DNA of 64,000 nt from Orientallactaga sibirica (Eukaryota; Chordata; Mammalia; Rodentia; Dipodidae): positions 16,893,501 to 16,957,500 of the forward strand of contig JAEOAD010000034.1 of NCBI GenBank assembly GCA_036365145.1. The letters run 5' to 3'. Shown here piece after piece: positions 36,831 to 48,370 of this stretch (its first letter is position 1; each line of letters begins with the position of its first letter). Under the pieces are notes generated by a model. The model had not been told where the DNA came from, ran no database searches, and saw nothing but the letters and a program-made list of their open reading frames with translations. The position numbers and the translations under genes are program-made.

Positions 36831-37751
36831 TCCTTGAGCACAGAATTCTTTATGTAGACACTCCACATATGAAAAAAATGCACTTAACTTGTCCTTTGTT
36901 AATTTCCTTGTTTACTTCCTTTCCCCATATAAATGAAAATGATTTTAATATTTTCTGAGTAATCTATGACTAAATATCATATGTATCACTTAGTTTAATT
37001 ACAAACACTGTAAGCTGAGTATTTTGCACATTTTAAAGGTAAAGAATGTAAGGTCTAGATATGCAAAAACACTTAAATTATGCCATAAATAACTCCTGGA
37101 TTCTATCTTCTCTAAAATTCATGTCTTTTCAAATTTTTTCTCCTTCACACTACAACCTTCTCTTGAAATTTTCCAAGATACACAGTTTCTTTGGCCAAAC
37201 AGCATACTCTGTTTTGCTTCCCCCCTCCACCATTTTTGTATGTGTCCTCTGACATATCCCATTTTAATCTCGGAAAGAGGAGATAAAAGACACTGGGGAA
37301 TTGATGAGGAGGGATGGACGAAGGAAAAGAAGGAAGGAGAGAAAAGTAGGAAGGGGAGAGCAGAGTTTAATCATTAGGACTCCTTCTTTATCCACATGTA
37401 ATGACATTTTAAGGAGAGGGATGCTGTGCAGGTTGTTATAAGCACAAGGACATATGGAGAAAACTAATGCTGAATCGCAAGAAACACTGGGGAACTCTAT
37501 GATAGCCTATTCAGATCTGCAAAAAAAGATGGAAATTCAAAAAGTTTCCAATGATTTCTTCTTGACTTCAGTATTGGACACATTGTGCAGTGTATATCCC
37601 AAATTAGATCACATAGCTTATGTATCATAAGTTTGTGTGAAGGATAATCTTATTTACAAAGTGCCAAGTTAACATAAAATGGTATTGCTAGCCTTCAATC
37701 AGAAATATACTAGATATCTATTGTAATTCCTCCAGATGAAAGGAGTCTGTA
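36831..37751. other. Unannotated stretch with polypurine tract
   Basis: No gene. A ~100-bp GA-rich purine strand occurs at about 37268-37370 (AGAAGGAAGGAGAGAAAAGT region), a sequence type able to form triplex DNA. Confidence 0.5.
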
Positions 37752-37882
37752 GGGCTGGAAGTTAAGGTGCTTGTCTGCAAAGCCAAAGGACACAGGTTTG
37801 ATTCCTGAGGACCCATGTAAGCCAGATGCAGAAGGTGGCATATGCTTCTGGAGTTCATTTGCAGAGGCTGAAAGGAGTGTCT
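37752..37882 (+). mobile_element. tRNA-derived B2-superfamily SINE, truncated
   Basis: GGGCTGGAAGTTAAGGTGCT (missing the GAGATGGCTTAGC part of the head), AAGCCAAAGGACACAGGTTT and AAGCCAGATGCAGAAGGTGG are present; the CT segment and tail are lost. Confidence 0.85.
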
Positions 37883-38334
37883 AGTAATTAAAAGGGAAAG
37901 TCCATAAGTTTTAGTGTACAATAAAAACATTCTCATCTTTCAGTCATTACATATTCCTATTTCCATTTGCACACTTAAAGCACAATGATTGCAATCATTC
38001 TCATCCTGTGAGATCTCATCCTTCTCTCTTGTTTCTTACCATGTATTATTGAAGGTGAAAATGAAAGGTATAATAGACAAGTTTTAAACTAATACATTCA
38101 ATTGGGCTTCTTACAACTTTACATATAGCCTTATTGGATAGGTGTATTTTTTTTTTTTTTGCAGAAAAAAAGTGTTTAAGTTAGTTTCAGAGCATAAAAA
38201 AATGGTCAACACTAAATTACTAGGAAAATCCCATAGGAGTTATCAGTTACTAATATTACCATAATTGTCTTAGAATGGGCACCTTTCCCACAGTGTTTCA
38301 ATTATAAAACCATTTTCATCACTTTCAGAGCTAT
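37883..38334. other. Unannotated stretch
   Basis: No gene or repeat recognised apart from a T run at 38148-38160. Confidence 0.45.
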
Positions 38335-38750
38335 TGCAATAGATTATTGTGAACTCAGTGGTTGAAAATCTACACAGAAATTTATTCTCTCACAGTTCAG
38401 GGGGCCAAAAGTCTACACTTTGGATGTCTGCAGGCTTGGTGACCTTGTGGGAGAAGCAGTTCTGTGCCTGTCAGAACTCTTTCTCCCTCTTAGAAAACCT
38501 TTTGGCTTCCTTGGTAGACAAGTTCACAATTCTGGCTCCAATACCCCATGACCTCCCTCTCTGAGTCTTCATGTGTCCATTCCTCCTTTGCTTTGCTCTT
38601 GTCAAGATTTTAGGCCTCAGTAATCTCATTTCATGTTGTCTTACTTCATTTTATGTGCAAAGACTTTTTCCTGCAGATAAGGGAATACTCAGAATGTCTG
38701 AGTAGATAGATCTTCAGTGAATATTCACAATTTAACCCCCTATACAATTT
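38335..38750 (-). mobile_element. MLT1-like MaLR LTR, antisense
   Basis: The plus strand reads ACAGAAATTTATTCTCTCAC, AGTTCAGGGGGCCAAAAGTC, GTCTGCAGGCTTGGTGACCT and a later TCATTTTATGTG... GAATATTCACAATTTAACCC. This follows the reverse complement of an MLT1-type LTR. Its divergence suggests an age well before rodent-specific MaLRs. Confidence 0.75.
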
Positions 38751-39014
38751 ATTGGGATATAGAAGGAGAAGCTACTAATCCGTAAGTTGTATGTTGGGAA
38801 AGCAACAATGTATGCTTTTGACATTGTTATATATAAATTGCAATCTCCTGTGAAAGGGCAGGGAGAAATGCCTCCATTCCCACAGGTTCAAGATTATATA
38901 ACATTATAAACTTCTTTGCCTTCTTTTGGTACTTATAGCAAAGACTTAGCAAATCCAGTACTTTAAGTATATGGCTTCATAATATACATAATCACTGGCT
39001 CATCAGTAAGACCC
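38751..39014. other. Unannotated stretch
   Basis: No gene or repeat recognised. Confidence 0.4.
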
Positions 39015-39162
39015 AGGTTTCTCCTACCTTTGCTTCCCCAGTGCTGGGATTATTAACACATGCCACCATATTTCACATTTTGCCTGTGCACTGGGAACTG
39101 AATCAAGGTTTTCATGCTTTCATGGCAAGCACTTTATGAATTGAGCTGTATCCTCATTCCAA
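39015..39162 (-). repeat. B4/RSINE1-like composite SINE
   Basis: AGTGCTGGGATTATTAACAC, GCACTGGGAACTGAATCAAG, TTTCATGGCAAGCACTTTAT and ATTGAGCTGTATCC follow the inverted B4 order, with the B1-like part first and the ID-like part second. Confidence 0.75.
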
Positions 39163-39279
39163 GTTGAATGCTTCATGAATTATAGACATTTTACACATAT
39201 TCTAAATATTAATTCAAAAATATAACTTACAATTATTTTCTGCCATTCTGTAAAGTGGTTTTGCACCTATGTTTTTTTT

Positions 39280-39853
39280 TTTATTCTTTTGATGCCTCAA
39301 AGATTTTTCTGCTCAATTCAGTCCCATATATTTATTTTTGCATTTGTATGCTTTCGGTATTTAATAAATTATTGCCAGATACAATGTTTAGAACTTTCCC
39401 TGGTGTTTTCTTCTAATACTATTACAGTTTTATATTTGTATCTTCATTTCGAGTTGATTTTTTTGTGCAGGGAATGAGGTAAGTATCTGACTTATTTATT
39501 TGCATGTAGTTATTCAGTTTCCCTATGCTTTTGCTGAAGAGTGTTCATTCCTGTTCCACAGTAATGTTAGCACTCCTGCAAAATTTAGTTGACAATGTGT
39601 GCACAGAGTTTCGTTTCTGAGATATTTTATCCTACGCTATTGGTCTCTATATGCATCATTGCATTACTACTCTATTGTAGTATAGTTTGAAAAAAAGGAA
39701 CTATGAAGGCTCCCAAGTTATCCTTTATGCTCACAATAAATTTCATTATTCATATTCCTGTGAGCTTATTAATTATAGAATGAGATTTTGATTTTGGGGA
39801 AAGATAGATATTACATTAATTTTTACAGGTATTACATTGAGACTGTAGGGTAC
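39280..39853 (-). mobile_element. Old LINE-1 ORF2 fragment, antisense (part 1)
   Basis: The plus strand resembles the reverse complement of mammalian L1 ORF2 downstream of the RT core: TTCGAGTTGATTTTTTTGTG, ATTGGTCTCTATATGCATCA, TTGTAGTATAGTTTGAAAA. It is more diverged than the other L1s here and uses different wording, so it belongs to an older family. A MaLR LTR and a SINE separate it from part 2. Confidence 0.8.
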
Positions 39854-40216
39854 TGTTATGTATAAATCTGGAATATCTCTGACAGATTCATGTTTTAACA
39901 GTTGGTGGCACTATTTAGGAAGATTGTGGAACTTTAGTGGGAAATGTAGCATAGCTAGCCGGCATGATTCAATATGAGTGGACTTTGAAGGTGATGTTGG
40001 CTTCTAGTTCTGACCTGACCTCTCTGTTTCCTGGGTCAGATCCAATGGGAGAAGGCAACACCGTACATGAAAGGCTGGTACAGATCATGCAGCTCCTACC
40101 ACCACACATTCTCAGCCATGATAACCTGGATCTTCTGAAACTGTGAGCCAAAATAAATACTGCTCCTCTATGTTGCTTCTAACAGGGACAAGAAAAGTAT
40201 ATTTAGAATCACTACA
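39854..40216 (+). mobile_element. MaLR-type LTR (ORR1/MT-like)
   Basis: It starts TGTTATGTATAAATCTGGAA, has TTCATGTTTTAACAGTTGGT, CATGATAACCTGGATCTTCT and AACTGTGAGCCAAAATAAAT (likely polyadenylation region), and ends ACTACA. Its ~363-bp length and TG...CA ends fit a complete solo LTR. It is inserted in the old antisense L1. Confidence 0.75.
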
Positions 40217-40402
40217 GGGAGGGGAAAGAAATATGGCTCAGCTGTTAAAGGCATTTACTTGCAAAGTCTGATAGCCTGGGTTTGATCTCACAGTGCCCAC
40301 AGAAAGCCAGATGCTCCAAGGACCACATGCATCTGACATTCATTTGCAATGGCAAGAGGCCTTGGTAATGCCATTTCTTCTCTCTCTCTCTTTCTCTGTC
40401 TA

Positions 40403-40449
<47 letters not shown>

Positions 40450-40450
40450 A
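40217..40450 (+). mobile_element. tRNA-derived SINE, GACAGCC-type subfamily, with (TCTA)n
   Basis: GAAATATGGCTCAGCTGTTA, TTGCAAAGTCTGATAGCCTG, AAAGCCAGATGCTCCAAGGA and a CT segment ending in about 12 TCTA units (40402-40448). The 'ctgatagcc' block in place of 'cctaaggac' groups it with the copy at 56203. Confidence 0.85.
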
Positions 40451-40454
40451 TAGA

Positions 40455-40905
40455 TCATTGTGAATAACCTACACATTTTAGCACTATTATGTCTTTAAGT
40501 CTAGTTATATATGATTTCTTCCTATTTGTTTATAAGTTGTTTAGTTTTAATAGTGCTCTATAGTTTCCTTTGTGCCCATCTTTTTCATTCTGAAATAGGT
40601 TTATTCCTAAGCATTTTGTTCTTTTTGTGATGCTATCAATGGGGTTATCTTCTTCATACTTTGTTCAAATTGGTTGTTGTTAGTATATAGAAAAATAACT
40701 GATTTTTTGTGTGTTGATTTTGTATCCAACAACTTTAGTGAAATTTTTGATTATTTTAACTATGTGTGTGTGTGTTCTTTAGGATTTTCTACAAGTAAGA
40801 ACTTTTAGTAGCTTTGATAAAATTATGATATTAGTAAAGAGAGTTCTCTGTTTCAAGACATTGTGGATTTTGGAGTTAGACTTTTAACATGAAAGCTACT
40901 TAAAA
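40455..40905 (-). mobile_element. Old LINE-1 ORF2 fragment, antisense (part 2)
   Basis: It continues part 1: GAAATAGGTTTATTCCTAAG, TGTGTTGATTTTGTATCCAA and CAACTTTAGTGAAATTTTTG match the inverted ORF2 RT region. Removing the LTR and SINE joins the two parts in consistent order. Confidence 0.8.
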
Positions 40906-40920
40906 TTTTATATGTGAAAA

Positions 40921-41077
40921 GCCAGGCGTGGTGGTGCCTGCCTTTAATCCCAGCACTTGGGAGGTAGAGGTAGGAGGATGGCAGTGAGTTTGAGGCCAGC
41001 CTGAGTCTACATAGTTAATTCCAGGTCAGCCTAGAACAGAGTGAAACCCTACCTCGAAAAAAACAACACAAAAAATT
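40921..41077 (+). mobile_element. B1 SINE
   Basis: GCCAGGCGTGGTGGTGCCTG, CCTTTAATCCCAGCACTTGG, GAGTTTGAGGCCAGCCTGAG, TTCCAGGTCAGCCTAGAACA and AAACCCTACCTCGAAAAAAA give an almost complete, little-diverged B1. Confidence 0.96.
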
Positions 41078-41814
41078 ATATGGGGCCTATTTTCCTTGTT
41101 TGCTTTCTGTTTTTTTTAATTATCTTAACTTATTAATTTATTTATTCATTTTTACACTAGGTTATCAAGCCAAAAACCTTATATATTATTGGTAAGTAAT
41201 GTACCTATATCCACAACCCTGGTTACTTATTTCTAAATATTTCTTATTCATAATTAATTGCTTAGCATCAAAAAAATTTAAAAGAGAGCCTTTTTGTTCT
41301 GTTCCTGTTGTTAGCACCATATATTATATTCTAGTTAGTATCTTTTGAAATATGCTACCAGGAAAGATCAACCTACAGGCCTTGGACTGGCCATATGTGT
41401 TTCAGGATAGCTATGAATACAGTCTATTATATGTTCAGATGACAATGTCATGTCATAATGTTAAAAGGCTCAACACTCTGAAACTCACATTTTCTTTTAT
41501 GTATAATCCTATTCAACTAGTTCTACTCCCTAACTAAATCCTTTTTTTTTTTTTTATTTACAGGGATATGATTGTTTTACACTTAATAGACTTTACATTT
41601 AATGTTCCTAAAATATCCTCAGTTTGTGCCAGCTACAGTCCATGTGTCCTTGGAAACTGAAGCATGAAAATCAAAGCCAATATGATTGTGCCACTCCCCT
41701 TAACAAGTATATTTCACCTATAGCCATTTACATTGTTAAAGCTAAATGGAACAATCTAATGTAGAAACTTCTGGAATAAAAAGGAAATTATTTCTTATTA
41801 AGAGAAATCCATAA
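41078..41814. other. Unannotated AT-rich stretch
   Basis: No gene or repeat recognised other than a T run at 41543-41556. Confidence 0.45.
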
Positions 41815-41935
41815 AGCTTGGAGTGCTGTGTAAACTGTAGTACCAGCACTCTAACTTCTGAGACAGGAAGATCAAATATTTGAGGTCAGCCTGGGGTATA
41901 TGGTGAGACATTGTTTGAAAGAAAAAAAAAAAAAC
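41815..41935 (+). repeat. B1-like SINE, diverged
   Basis: AACTGTAGTACCAGCACTCT, GAGACAGGAAGATCAAATAT, TTGAGGTCAGCCTGGGGTAT and an A-tail at 41922-41935. Confidence 0.75.
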
Positions 41936-42054
41936 GATGAACAACAAAAATCCCATCCTCTTTCACCTGTCTCTTGTCTGTGGATGAAGTCTATAAGAAT
42001 GACTTTCAGACAACATGGGTATGTGAAAGGAATTTTTGTTTTTGTTATGTTTTG

Positions 42055-42196
42055 ATTTTTGACAATGTGCCTCACTATATAGCCAAAGATGGACTGCCAG
42101 TCACTATGTAGCCCAAGGTATCTTTGAACATATGATCCTTCTGCTTGAGCATCCTGAGTGCTGGGATTACAAGCATATAGCACCATTTCTGGCTTT
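42055..42196 (-). repeat. B1-like SINE, diverged
   Basis: TGTGCCTCACTATATAGCCA, GAGTGCTGGGATTACAAGCA and TATAGCACCATTTCTGGC are the inverted B1 landmarks, with an extra CACTATGTAGCCC segment suggesting a partial internal duplication. Confidence 0.75.
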
Positions 42197-42643
42197 TGAG
42201 AGGAAGTTTTAAGAAAACAAACATTAATGGTGAAGGTAGCCAAGTAGGAATGTGTTAAGAAATAAAATAGTGGTTCTTAATAAATCTGTTTATCTACTGA
42301 AATGAACAAGCCAATTCCTAAGATAATGACTTTATTAAGTGGAAGAATCTGCTAATTAAGTTACTTTGTTCAAGGTATTTATTTACTTATAGCTCATAAT
42401 GTATCATCTCATAATGATATAATTTCGATGTGTATTAATCCTATGCATTGATAAAGTTATCAAAGTTTGACCCTAATTCTATATTCCATTAAACAATTCT
42501 CTGACTCGCATAGTTCTCTGAACCCAAATATTGCAAATAAAATATATTTTTATTCATACTCAGGCATACTAAAGTTAAGAACTGTGGTCATAAGCACTGA
42601 ATTCTTTCTTTTTGTTCTAAATCTATCTTTGTTAACTCTTTGT

Positions 42644-42835
42644 TACAGGATATTATGTAGCCCAGAAACTTCAAACTTCCTATGTAGCCAAGGTTGACTC
42701 CAAACTTCTGATTCTGCCTCCACTTCCTGAATTTTGGAATTGCAGGCATTCACCACTATTCTGTATGGTGCTATAGATTGAACCCAGGGCTTCATGCATG
42801 CTAATGAAGCACTCTACCAACTATGATAGAGAGAA
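42644..42835 (-). repeat. B4/RSINE1-like composite SINE
   Basis: TTACAGGATATTATGTAGCC, TTGCAGGCATTCACCACTAT, GATTGAACCCAGGGCTTCAT and AGCACTCTACCAACTATGAT give the inverted B4 order. Confidence 0.75.
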
Positions 42836-43060
42836 CTCGGATTTTTTTTTCAACTTTTTAGTACTAGCGCTGGACTCTAAATATTTACCCTGTTATAATT
42901 TTTTTATTTATTTGTGTTATCTTTATCCCTCTCATAGTTAATCCAATTACTGGTTAATGATAATTTACAGCTGTTTGGTAGAAGTGGTTGTGTGTCCAAT
43001 CTCTACTACTGTCCTTGATATATAGTTGGGTTGTTCTTTATTCAAGAAATATAAGTTAGG

Positions 43061-43265
43061 GGCTGGAAAGATGGCTTAGCAGTTAAGGGATTTGCCTGTG
43101 AAGCCTAAGGACCTAGGTTCAATTCTCCAGGTCCCAGATAAGCCAGATGCACATGGTGTCACATGTCTGGAGTTTGTTTTCAGTGGCTAGAGAACTTGGT
43201 GCACCCATTCTCTCTCTCCCTCTCTCTCTTTCTCTTTACCTCTCTCTGTCTCTAATAAATAAATC
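43061..43265 (+). mobile_element. tRNA-derived B2-superfamily SINE, well preserved
   Basis: One of the clearest copies. A pol III A-box-like TGGCTTAGCAG lies at 43072-43082 and a B-box-like GGTTCAATTCT at 43116-43126, followed by AAGCCAGATGCACATGGTGT, a TCTCTCCCTCTC segment and a TCTAATAAATAAATC tail. The A and B boxes support descent from a tRNA gene. It is not itself a tRNA gene: no intact cloverleaf follows. Confidence 0.94.
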
Positions 43266-43354
43266 AGAAAAGAAATATAAATTAGCAGCTTAACTATAAG
43301 CAGAGGTTGGATGCTGGAGATCAGTTGATGAACATGCAGACATAATCATTGTGA

Positions 43355-44100
43355 CATTATTCTTGCCTCCAGTCCATCAATATTCAAGCAATCATTGGGG
43401 ACAATGTAGTATTCTAGGTTTTGGGGACAGAGTGATCCAAAAGAGCCACACATGCAGATTTAATGTATTTGTAATAAATATAACAATAAATATGTTCTTT
43501 AAAATAAAGGGAATAATAATAAAGGGAAACATCTGAGTCCTGAGGCAGAAAATACCATAGGGAATACAGGCGAGGAAAGGCCTTGATGAGAATTAGAAAA
43601 CATATCCCTGAAGGAAAGACACTGAGGCTGAAATTAGAATATATAAACTGAAGTCAAATAAACCGGGGCAAAAAGCATTCCAAATGAAGCAAAGAAGATG
43701 TGAAAAGACTTGAGAAGAGGATGCTTATATTTCCTAGGATTTAGAATTAGTATGGGGGAAGAGCATTGTGAGATGTAGTTGAAGACGGATCATGATGTAG
43801 ACAGACAGGCTATGGTAGCTCGTTGTTAGACACTGAGAATTTACTCTGTGCTTGGAAACTTCTGGAAATTTCTCAGGGTAGGCTGCTGTGATGATGTAAT
43901 AGAGATTTATTTGTTTTTATTTTTGTTTTTGTCAAATCACAGGTTATTTTGTAGTGTATGGATTGAAAAATAAAAAAATATATAAAAAGGAAAACTTATT
44001 AGAAAGTTACTGAAAAGAAGTAGCCTTGGAGACAGTAGACAGAAAGGATGGGAAGGTATGTAATACACATATAGAAAAAATTCAGGCTTTATTCTAAAGA
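43355..44100 (+). repeat. Ancient mammalian interspersed-repeat relic
   Basis: GAATACAGGCGAGGAAAGGC, ATCCCTGAAGGAAAGACACT, GCAAAAAGCATTCCAAATGA and GAGAATTTACTCTGTGCTTG follow the order of a mammal-wide repeat with the pattern 'gggaaggcctc...tgaaggag...gcattccaggcag...tttactctgag'. I am confident of the relationship but not of its formal name. It is strongly diverged. Confidence 0.55.
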
Positions 44101-44139
44101 AGTCTACATAAGCTTGATTATGTAATGTAGACTGCCTGT

Positions 44140-45000
44140 GTAACCACTCAGAGGATGCTAAGCAAAGACAAGATTAGCATCAGAGAGCATCACAGGAGGA
44201 CTGATACAGCAGCTTGTTCTCACACTGGGGGAGGAAGTCAGTCTCCACAACCCAGGGAGGTGCAAACAGGGTTTGCTCTGTGTTTTTCCTCCACAATAAC
44301 AGGACTCCCTACAGAAGCAATACTGCTTAATATGACTGCCTTCACTTTATTCACGATTGTTTGTGGTTCTGATTAAACAGCCTCCTGGCAGGAGGAAGGC
44401 ATTTCTGGGAAGGGCAGTGAGAGGTTTGCCATTTCTCAGAAAAACCTGGCAATCTTTAGGCTATGCTAAAAGTAGCTGATGAGTTAATTGTCTTCCCAAA
44501 CAAGCCTTCCTCCAAGAGGTAGAAATAAACCCTGGTAGGGAGTTAGGTGGAAATAGCCAGGTGTTCTGTCCCAGCCTTCCCAGGTCAGGAAGAGATAGGC
44601 AATTTACTGTTCTTGCTCAGTGTGTATTTGCTGGTCCAGGTCAGCAAGTTCAAGATGGTGTGCAAAAAGATTTAAAAGTGAATGAAAAGCCATAGTTTTC
44701 TCTGCACATGGTACCAGTGCACCTCTGTTGAAGTCACTCCTGTATTGTCATTTTAGCATCAGGTGTTCCCCTTCCTGTGCTCTCCTGTTAGCTGCCATCC
44801 ACAACAGAGCAGTAGCAGAGGGGCTCAGCTCAATTCCAGTGACCCACTTTGCTGAGCCTGGCTTCTGCTGCCCCCTTTTGGCTAATACACATTGCAGACT
44901 CTACTCAGACCCTCAAACCCTTCAAACTCCTCCTCCATGTCTCCCACATAGAATGAGAAAGGTCTCTCCTTGGATCTCAGAACTCCATTAATTATTTCCG
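44140..45000. other. GC-richer unannotated segment
   Basis: This segment is visibly GC-richer than its surroundings and matches no repeat I know. Frames of 73 and 87 codons lie at 44155-44376 and 44728-44991, but they show no domain, signal or splice context. It could be a regulatory element, an unrecognised LTR or old exonic DNA. Confidence 0.4.
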
Positions 45001-45931
45001 GTTTGCTTTAATGTCTTAATATGAAAACTGGCCAAATGGCAATTACTTTCTGATGTTGGGTTTGAGGACACTAAGTAATTTTGTTTAGTAGAGACTTTAG
45101 AGAACATTGTCCACAAATAGAATACATAACTTTTGTGTGTATCATTTATGTCACTTCATGTGCTTATAAAGATCATTTATTTTATGTATTTTTATTTATA
45201 TATTTGAGATAGAGAGTGAGTAGGAATGTGCCCAAAATGATCATCGAGGATCTTACCTGTATTCATTTGAATATGCAATCCTCTCTCTCTCAGTGACAGG
45301 GAAGAATGACTGGTTCCCTGACTTTGCTCAGGAACATCCCAATAATTGCGACAGTGAACTGTGAGCAGAAGTGATAACTTTGGCTGAGAAACTAAAATCC
45401 CATACACCTTTAGGTCACTGTAACATTTTCTTCCACAAAGTTCTTGAAAACCTAATAACCTTACATTTTTAGAGCATTATCCTATTTTTTAGATGGACAA
45501 ATTTAAGAATAGGGCAGTTAAATATTTTATTCATGATCCAATTACTTTCTGTACTACAAAAATTAAAACTATAACATTATTTACAGTATTGATTATTTGG
45601 GAAAAGCTAATTACCATATTCAACTTTATGTTCTTTTTGGTAATAGGGGTATAACAATATCCTCTATATTAGCAATTTCTTTGATCAGAGAGTAAGGCAA
45701 GATTTAAAAATCTCATAGATGCTTTGGCAGTTGACATACAAATGTTGGGAATTACTACGAATATTTTTTATTAATAATTGTTTTGTTACCTAAGTATTTT
45801 AGCACTATTCCCAAGCTCTAACAGTTCTGAAATACTGATAGTATCTAATATTTTAGATGATTTATGGGATCACGGAAAGTGTGGTTAAGATCTTTCAAAA
45901 TAGAGTATATCATTCAATGAAACTACTACCT
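45001..45931. other. Unannotated AT-rich stretch
   Basis: A possible antisense MIR relic lies at about 45470-45545 (TTTTTTAGATGGACAAATTT). Otherwise nothing is recognised. Confidence 0.4.
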
Positions 45932-46141
45932 TTTTAAAATTAATTTATTTGCAAACACAGAAAGAAAGATAAAGAGGGACAAAGAGAAAGAGAAAGGTGG
46001 TGTGCCAGGGTCTATATCCCTTGGAAACAAACTCCAAGTTCACTTTGTACATCTGGCTTTACATTGGTACTGGGGAATTGAACCTGGACCATGAGATGTT
46101 GCAAACAAGTGCCTTAAATGCTAAGCCATCTCTCCAGACCC
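45932..46141 (-). mobile_element. tRNA-derived B2-superfamily SINE
   Basis: AATTAATTTATTTG tail side, a GA-rich segment at 45961-45997, GTACATCTGGCTTTACATTG, and the inverted head ending AATGCTAAGCCATCTCTCCA then GACCC. Confidence 0.9.
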
Positions 46142-46839
46142 ACATTTTTAGCATTTTTGACTTTAATAAAATACAAGATTTTGTAAGAGGCTCACTACTC
46201 ACTGTTATCTCTGCCTTGTTTTGCTTTGAATAATTGCATAACCCTATAAGTTCTAGAAACCTGATATTAGTACAATTATTTTTGTCCATAGTGTGGGAAG
46301 CCAGAACATGTTACTCCAAAACATAAATTGTTATTGAACTGAAAACAATTAAATAGAATCAGGTAGGGAGCAGATTTTTGCCCTTCAAGTATTTTCCTAA
46401 AAGGAAAACATGTATTTATCATTAGAAATGGCTTCCTTCTGCTGCCCACCTTCCACCAGGGATAACAAGGTTTATTCATGTAAGAAAATCTTAAATCTTC
46501 ATCTGCCTGAAAAGAAAAATCTGAAGTGCATACAAACAGGTTTTACTAAGTAGCCTTTATCTATAACAAAATAATAATTATGCTTATCCACCTTTTTTTT
46601 TTTTTTTTTTTTTTTTCTCTCTTCTCAGAGCTAGAATCAAAATCCTTTCCCTTTTTATTGTCACTTCTCTTGAAAACTACTTTTCTGGTTAAAGCTAGAA
46701 ATCAGTCACCTCTTTGAAAGTTATTACTTCTCTAGATGTCTTCTGTATATATACAAGAAATATGCATGATAATAAGCTTGATTTTTTATGGCTATCTTTT
46801 TTTTCACCCTATAAAAATGTAAGTTATATTTTGGAGATG
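46142..46839. other. Unannotated stretch
   Basis: No gene recognised; a T26 run lies at 46591-46616. Confidence 0.4.
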
Positions 46840-47160
46840 ACTTCACTCCTGGGTCTGCACAACTGTGCCAACTGTCCATAGTAGGGACTGTCAAGCTGAG
46901 CTCACTCTGCAGCTCCAGTCACTGAGTAGGGTAGGCTACCCAATGCCATGGTGAATTCTCCACGAGCCCCCAACATTGAGTAAAAGACCTGTCCCCATCA
47001 ATAAGAATGGGAATCCATTCTATGCTGCCTTACTCCTCTAGTCTTCCAACCTGAGTAGGTTCTTCCATGCAGACCCAGGTACTGAGTAGGCCAGGCTACA
47101 AAGGTGCCATCCCAGACCCATGTGGAGACCCAATTCATAAAAAAGAACCTACTTAGCTAG
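46840..47160 (+). mobile_element. LINE-1 5'UTR remnant with GAGTAGG cassettes
   Basis: TGAGTAGG or TGAGTA words recur at 46923, 46977, 47052 and 47083. The last, GAGTAGGCCAG (47084-47094), matches the L1 5'UTR at 31274-31284. It lies directly upstream of a decayed ORF1. The 5' limit is approximate. Confidence 0.6.
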
Positions 47161-48370
47161 TCAAAACTTGCAGATAGACAACCATTCAACATCCAACTAG
47201 AAAAAGGCTGACCAGGCCAATCAACACAGATGCCACACGATAGGCAAACCCCAATGAAAACAAGACGTGCATGTGTAAGCACACACACACACACACTCTA
47301 CAATCCAAGATATCCCCACCAAGAATGCATACCCCCATAGTTCAAGCATCCAATGAAAACTATCTAGAGAAAACTTGAGACATAAAAATCCAAAATGCAA
47401 TTAAAATAAGCATATCCAACAAATTTAATTAGGCCATGAATAAATAGCTATATGAAATAGAAGAGAACAGAGTAATAACTAAATATATAGATGAATAAAA
47501 GGGAAGAAAACAAATAAAAACTCAATATATGGCTAAAGGAACTTAATCAACATGACAACAAAAAAGAACTCAATGGACAGTAGAATGAAAAAAATGAGGA
47601 TGTGGTGAAATGCAAGCATGAATTCCAAGACACAGTAATAAAGTCAAAGAAATGAAAATGGGACACAATAAAGAAAAATAGATGTTGAAGAAAAAAAGCA
47701 ATGGAGAACAAATAAAAATTAAATAATTTTTTGAAAGTCTCTCAACACTGTCCCACCAACAGAATAGATCTTGTAGAAGAGTGACTATCAGAGCTTGAGA
47801 ATAAGACACAGGAAAGCAATCAGGAGGCAAAAATAAATGGCAAGCTCAAAAAAATTATGTACAGAACATTAGTGAAATGTGGGAAATTTTTAATCATGTG
47901 CATAGACGAAAGGGTAGAACTACAAGGCAAGGGCATGGAGAATATCTTCAATAAAATGATAGAAGAAAATTTTCCTAACATGAAAAAAAAGACCCATACA
48001 GGTACAGGAATCACACAGAACATCAAATGGACCAGTGAAGAGAAGAAATTCCCCACATTAAATTATAGTTAAAACATTTAACATAGAAAAAAAAAATAGC
48101 AAATATCAAATGCTACCAGAGAAAAAGAGCTAATCACCTACAAAGGTAAGCCCATTAGAATTACATCAAATTTTTCAATGCAAACTCTAAAAGTCAAAAG
48201 CACTTATAATAGAACATTTCAAATTTTGAAAGATCACATCTGCCAACACAGCCTTCTATATCTAGCAAAATTATCCTTCATAATCAAAGGTGAAAGAAAA
48301 ACATGTTTCTATAATAATAATAAGCTTTATAAATATATAAGCACTAAACCAGCTGTACAGTGAATACTGG
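47161..48370 (+). pseudogene. LINE-1 ORF1 relic
   Basis: The frame at 47857-48072 contains GMENIFNKMIEENFPNMKKK, and the one at 48178-48363 contains YLAKLSFIIKGERKT and KYISTKPAVQ. These are the successive RRM and C-terminal segments of the L1 RNA-binding protein. The frames are offset by indels and broken by stops. Confidence 0.85.

Noticed and set aside
40381..40450. Regularly spaced TCTA units, considered as a structured array
   Set aside because: This is a simple tetranucleotide microsatellite in a SINE tail. There are no spacers, so it is not CRISPR-like.
43061..43265. A- and B-box motifs suggesting a tRNA gene
   Set aside because: The motifs belong to a tRNA-derived SINE with CT-rich segment and A-rich tail; no cloverleaf can be drawn.
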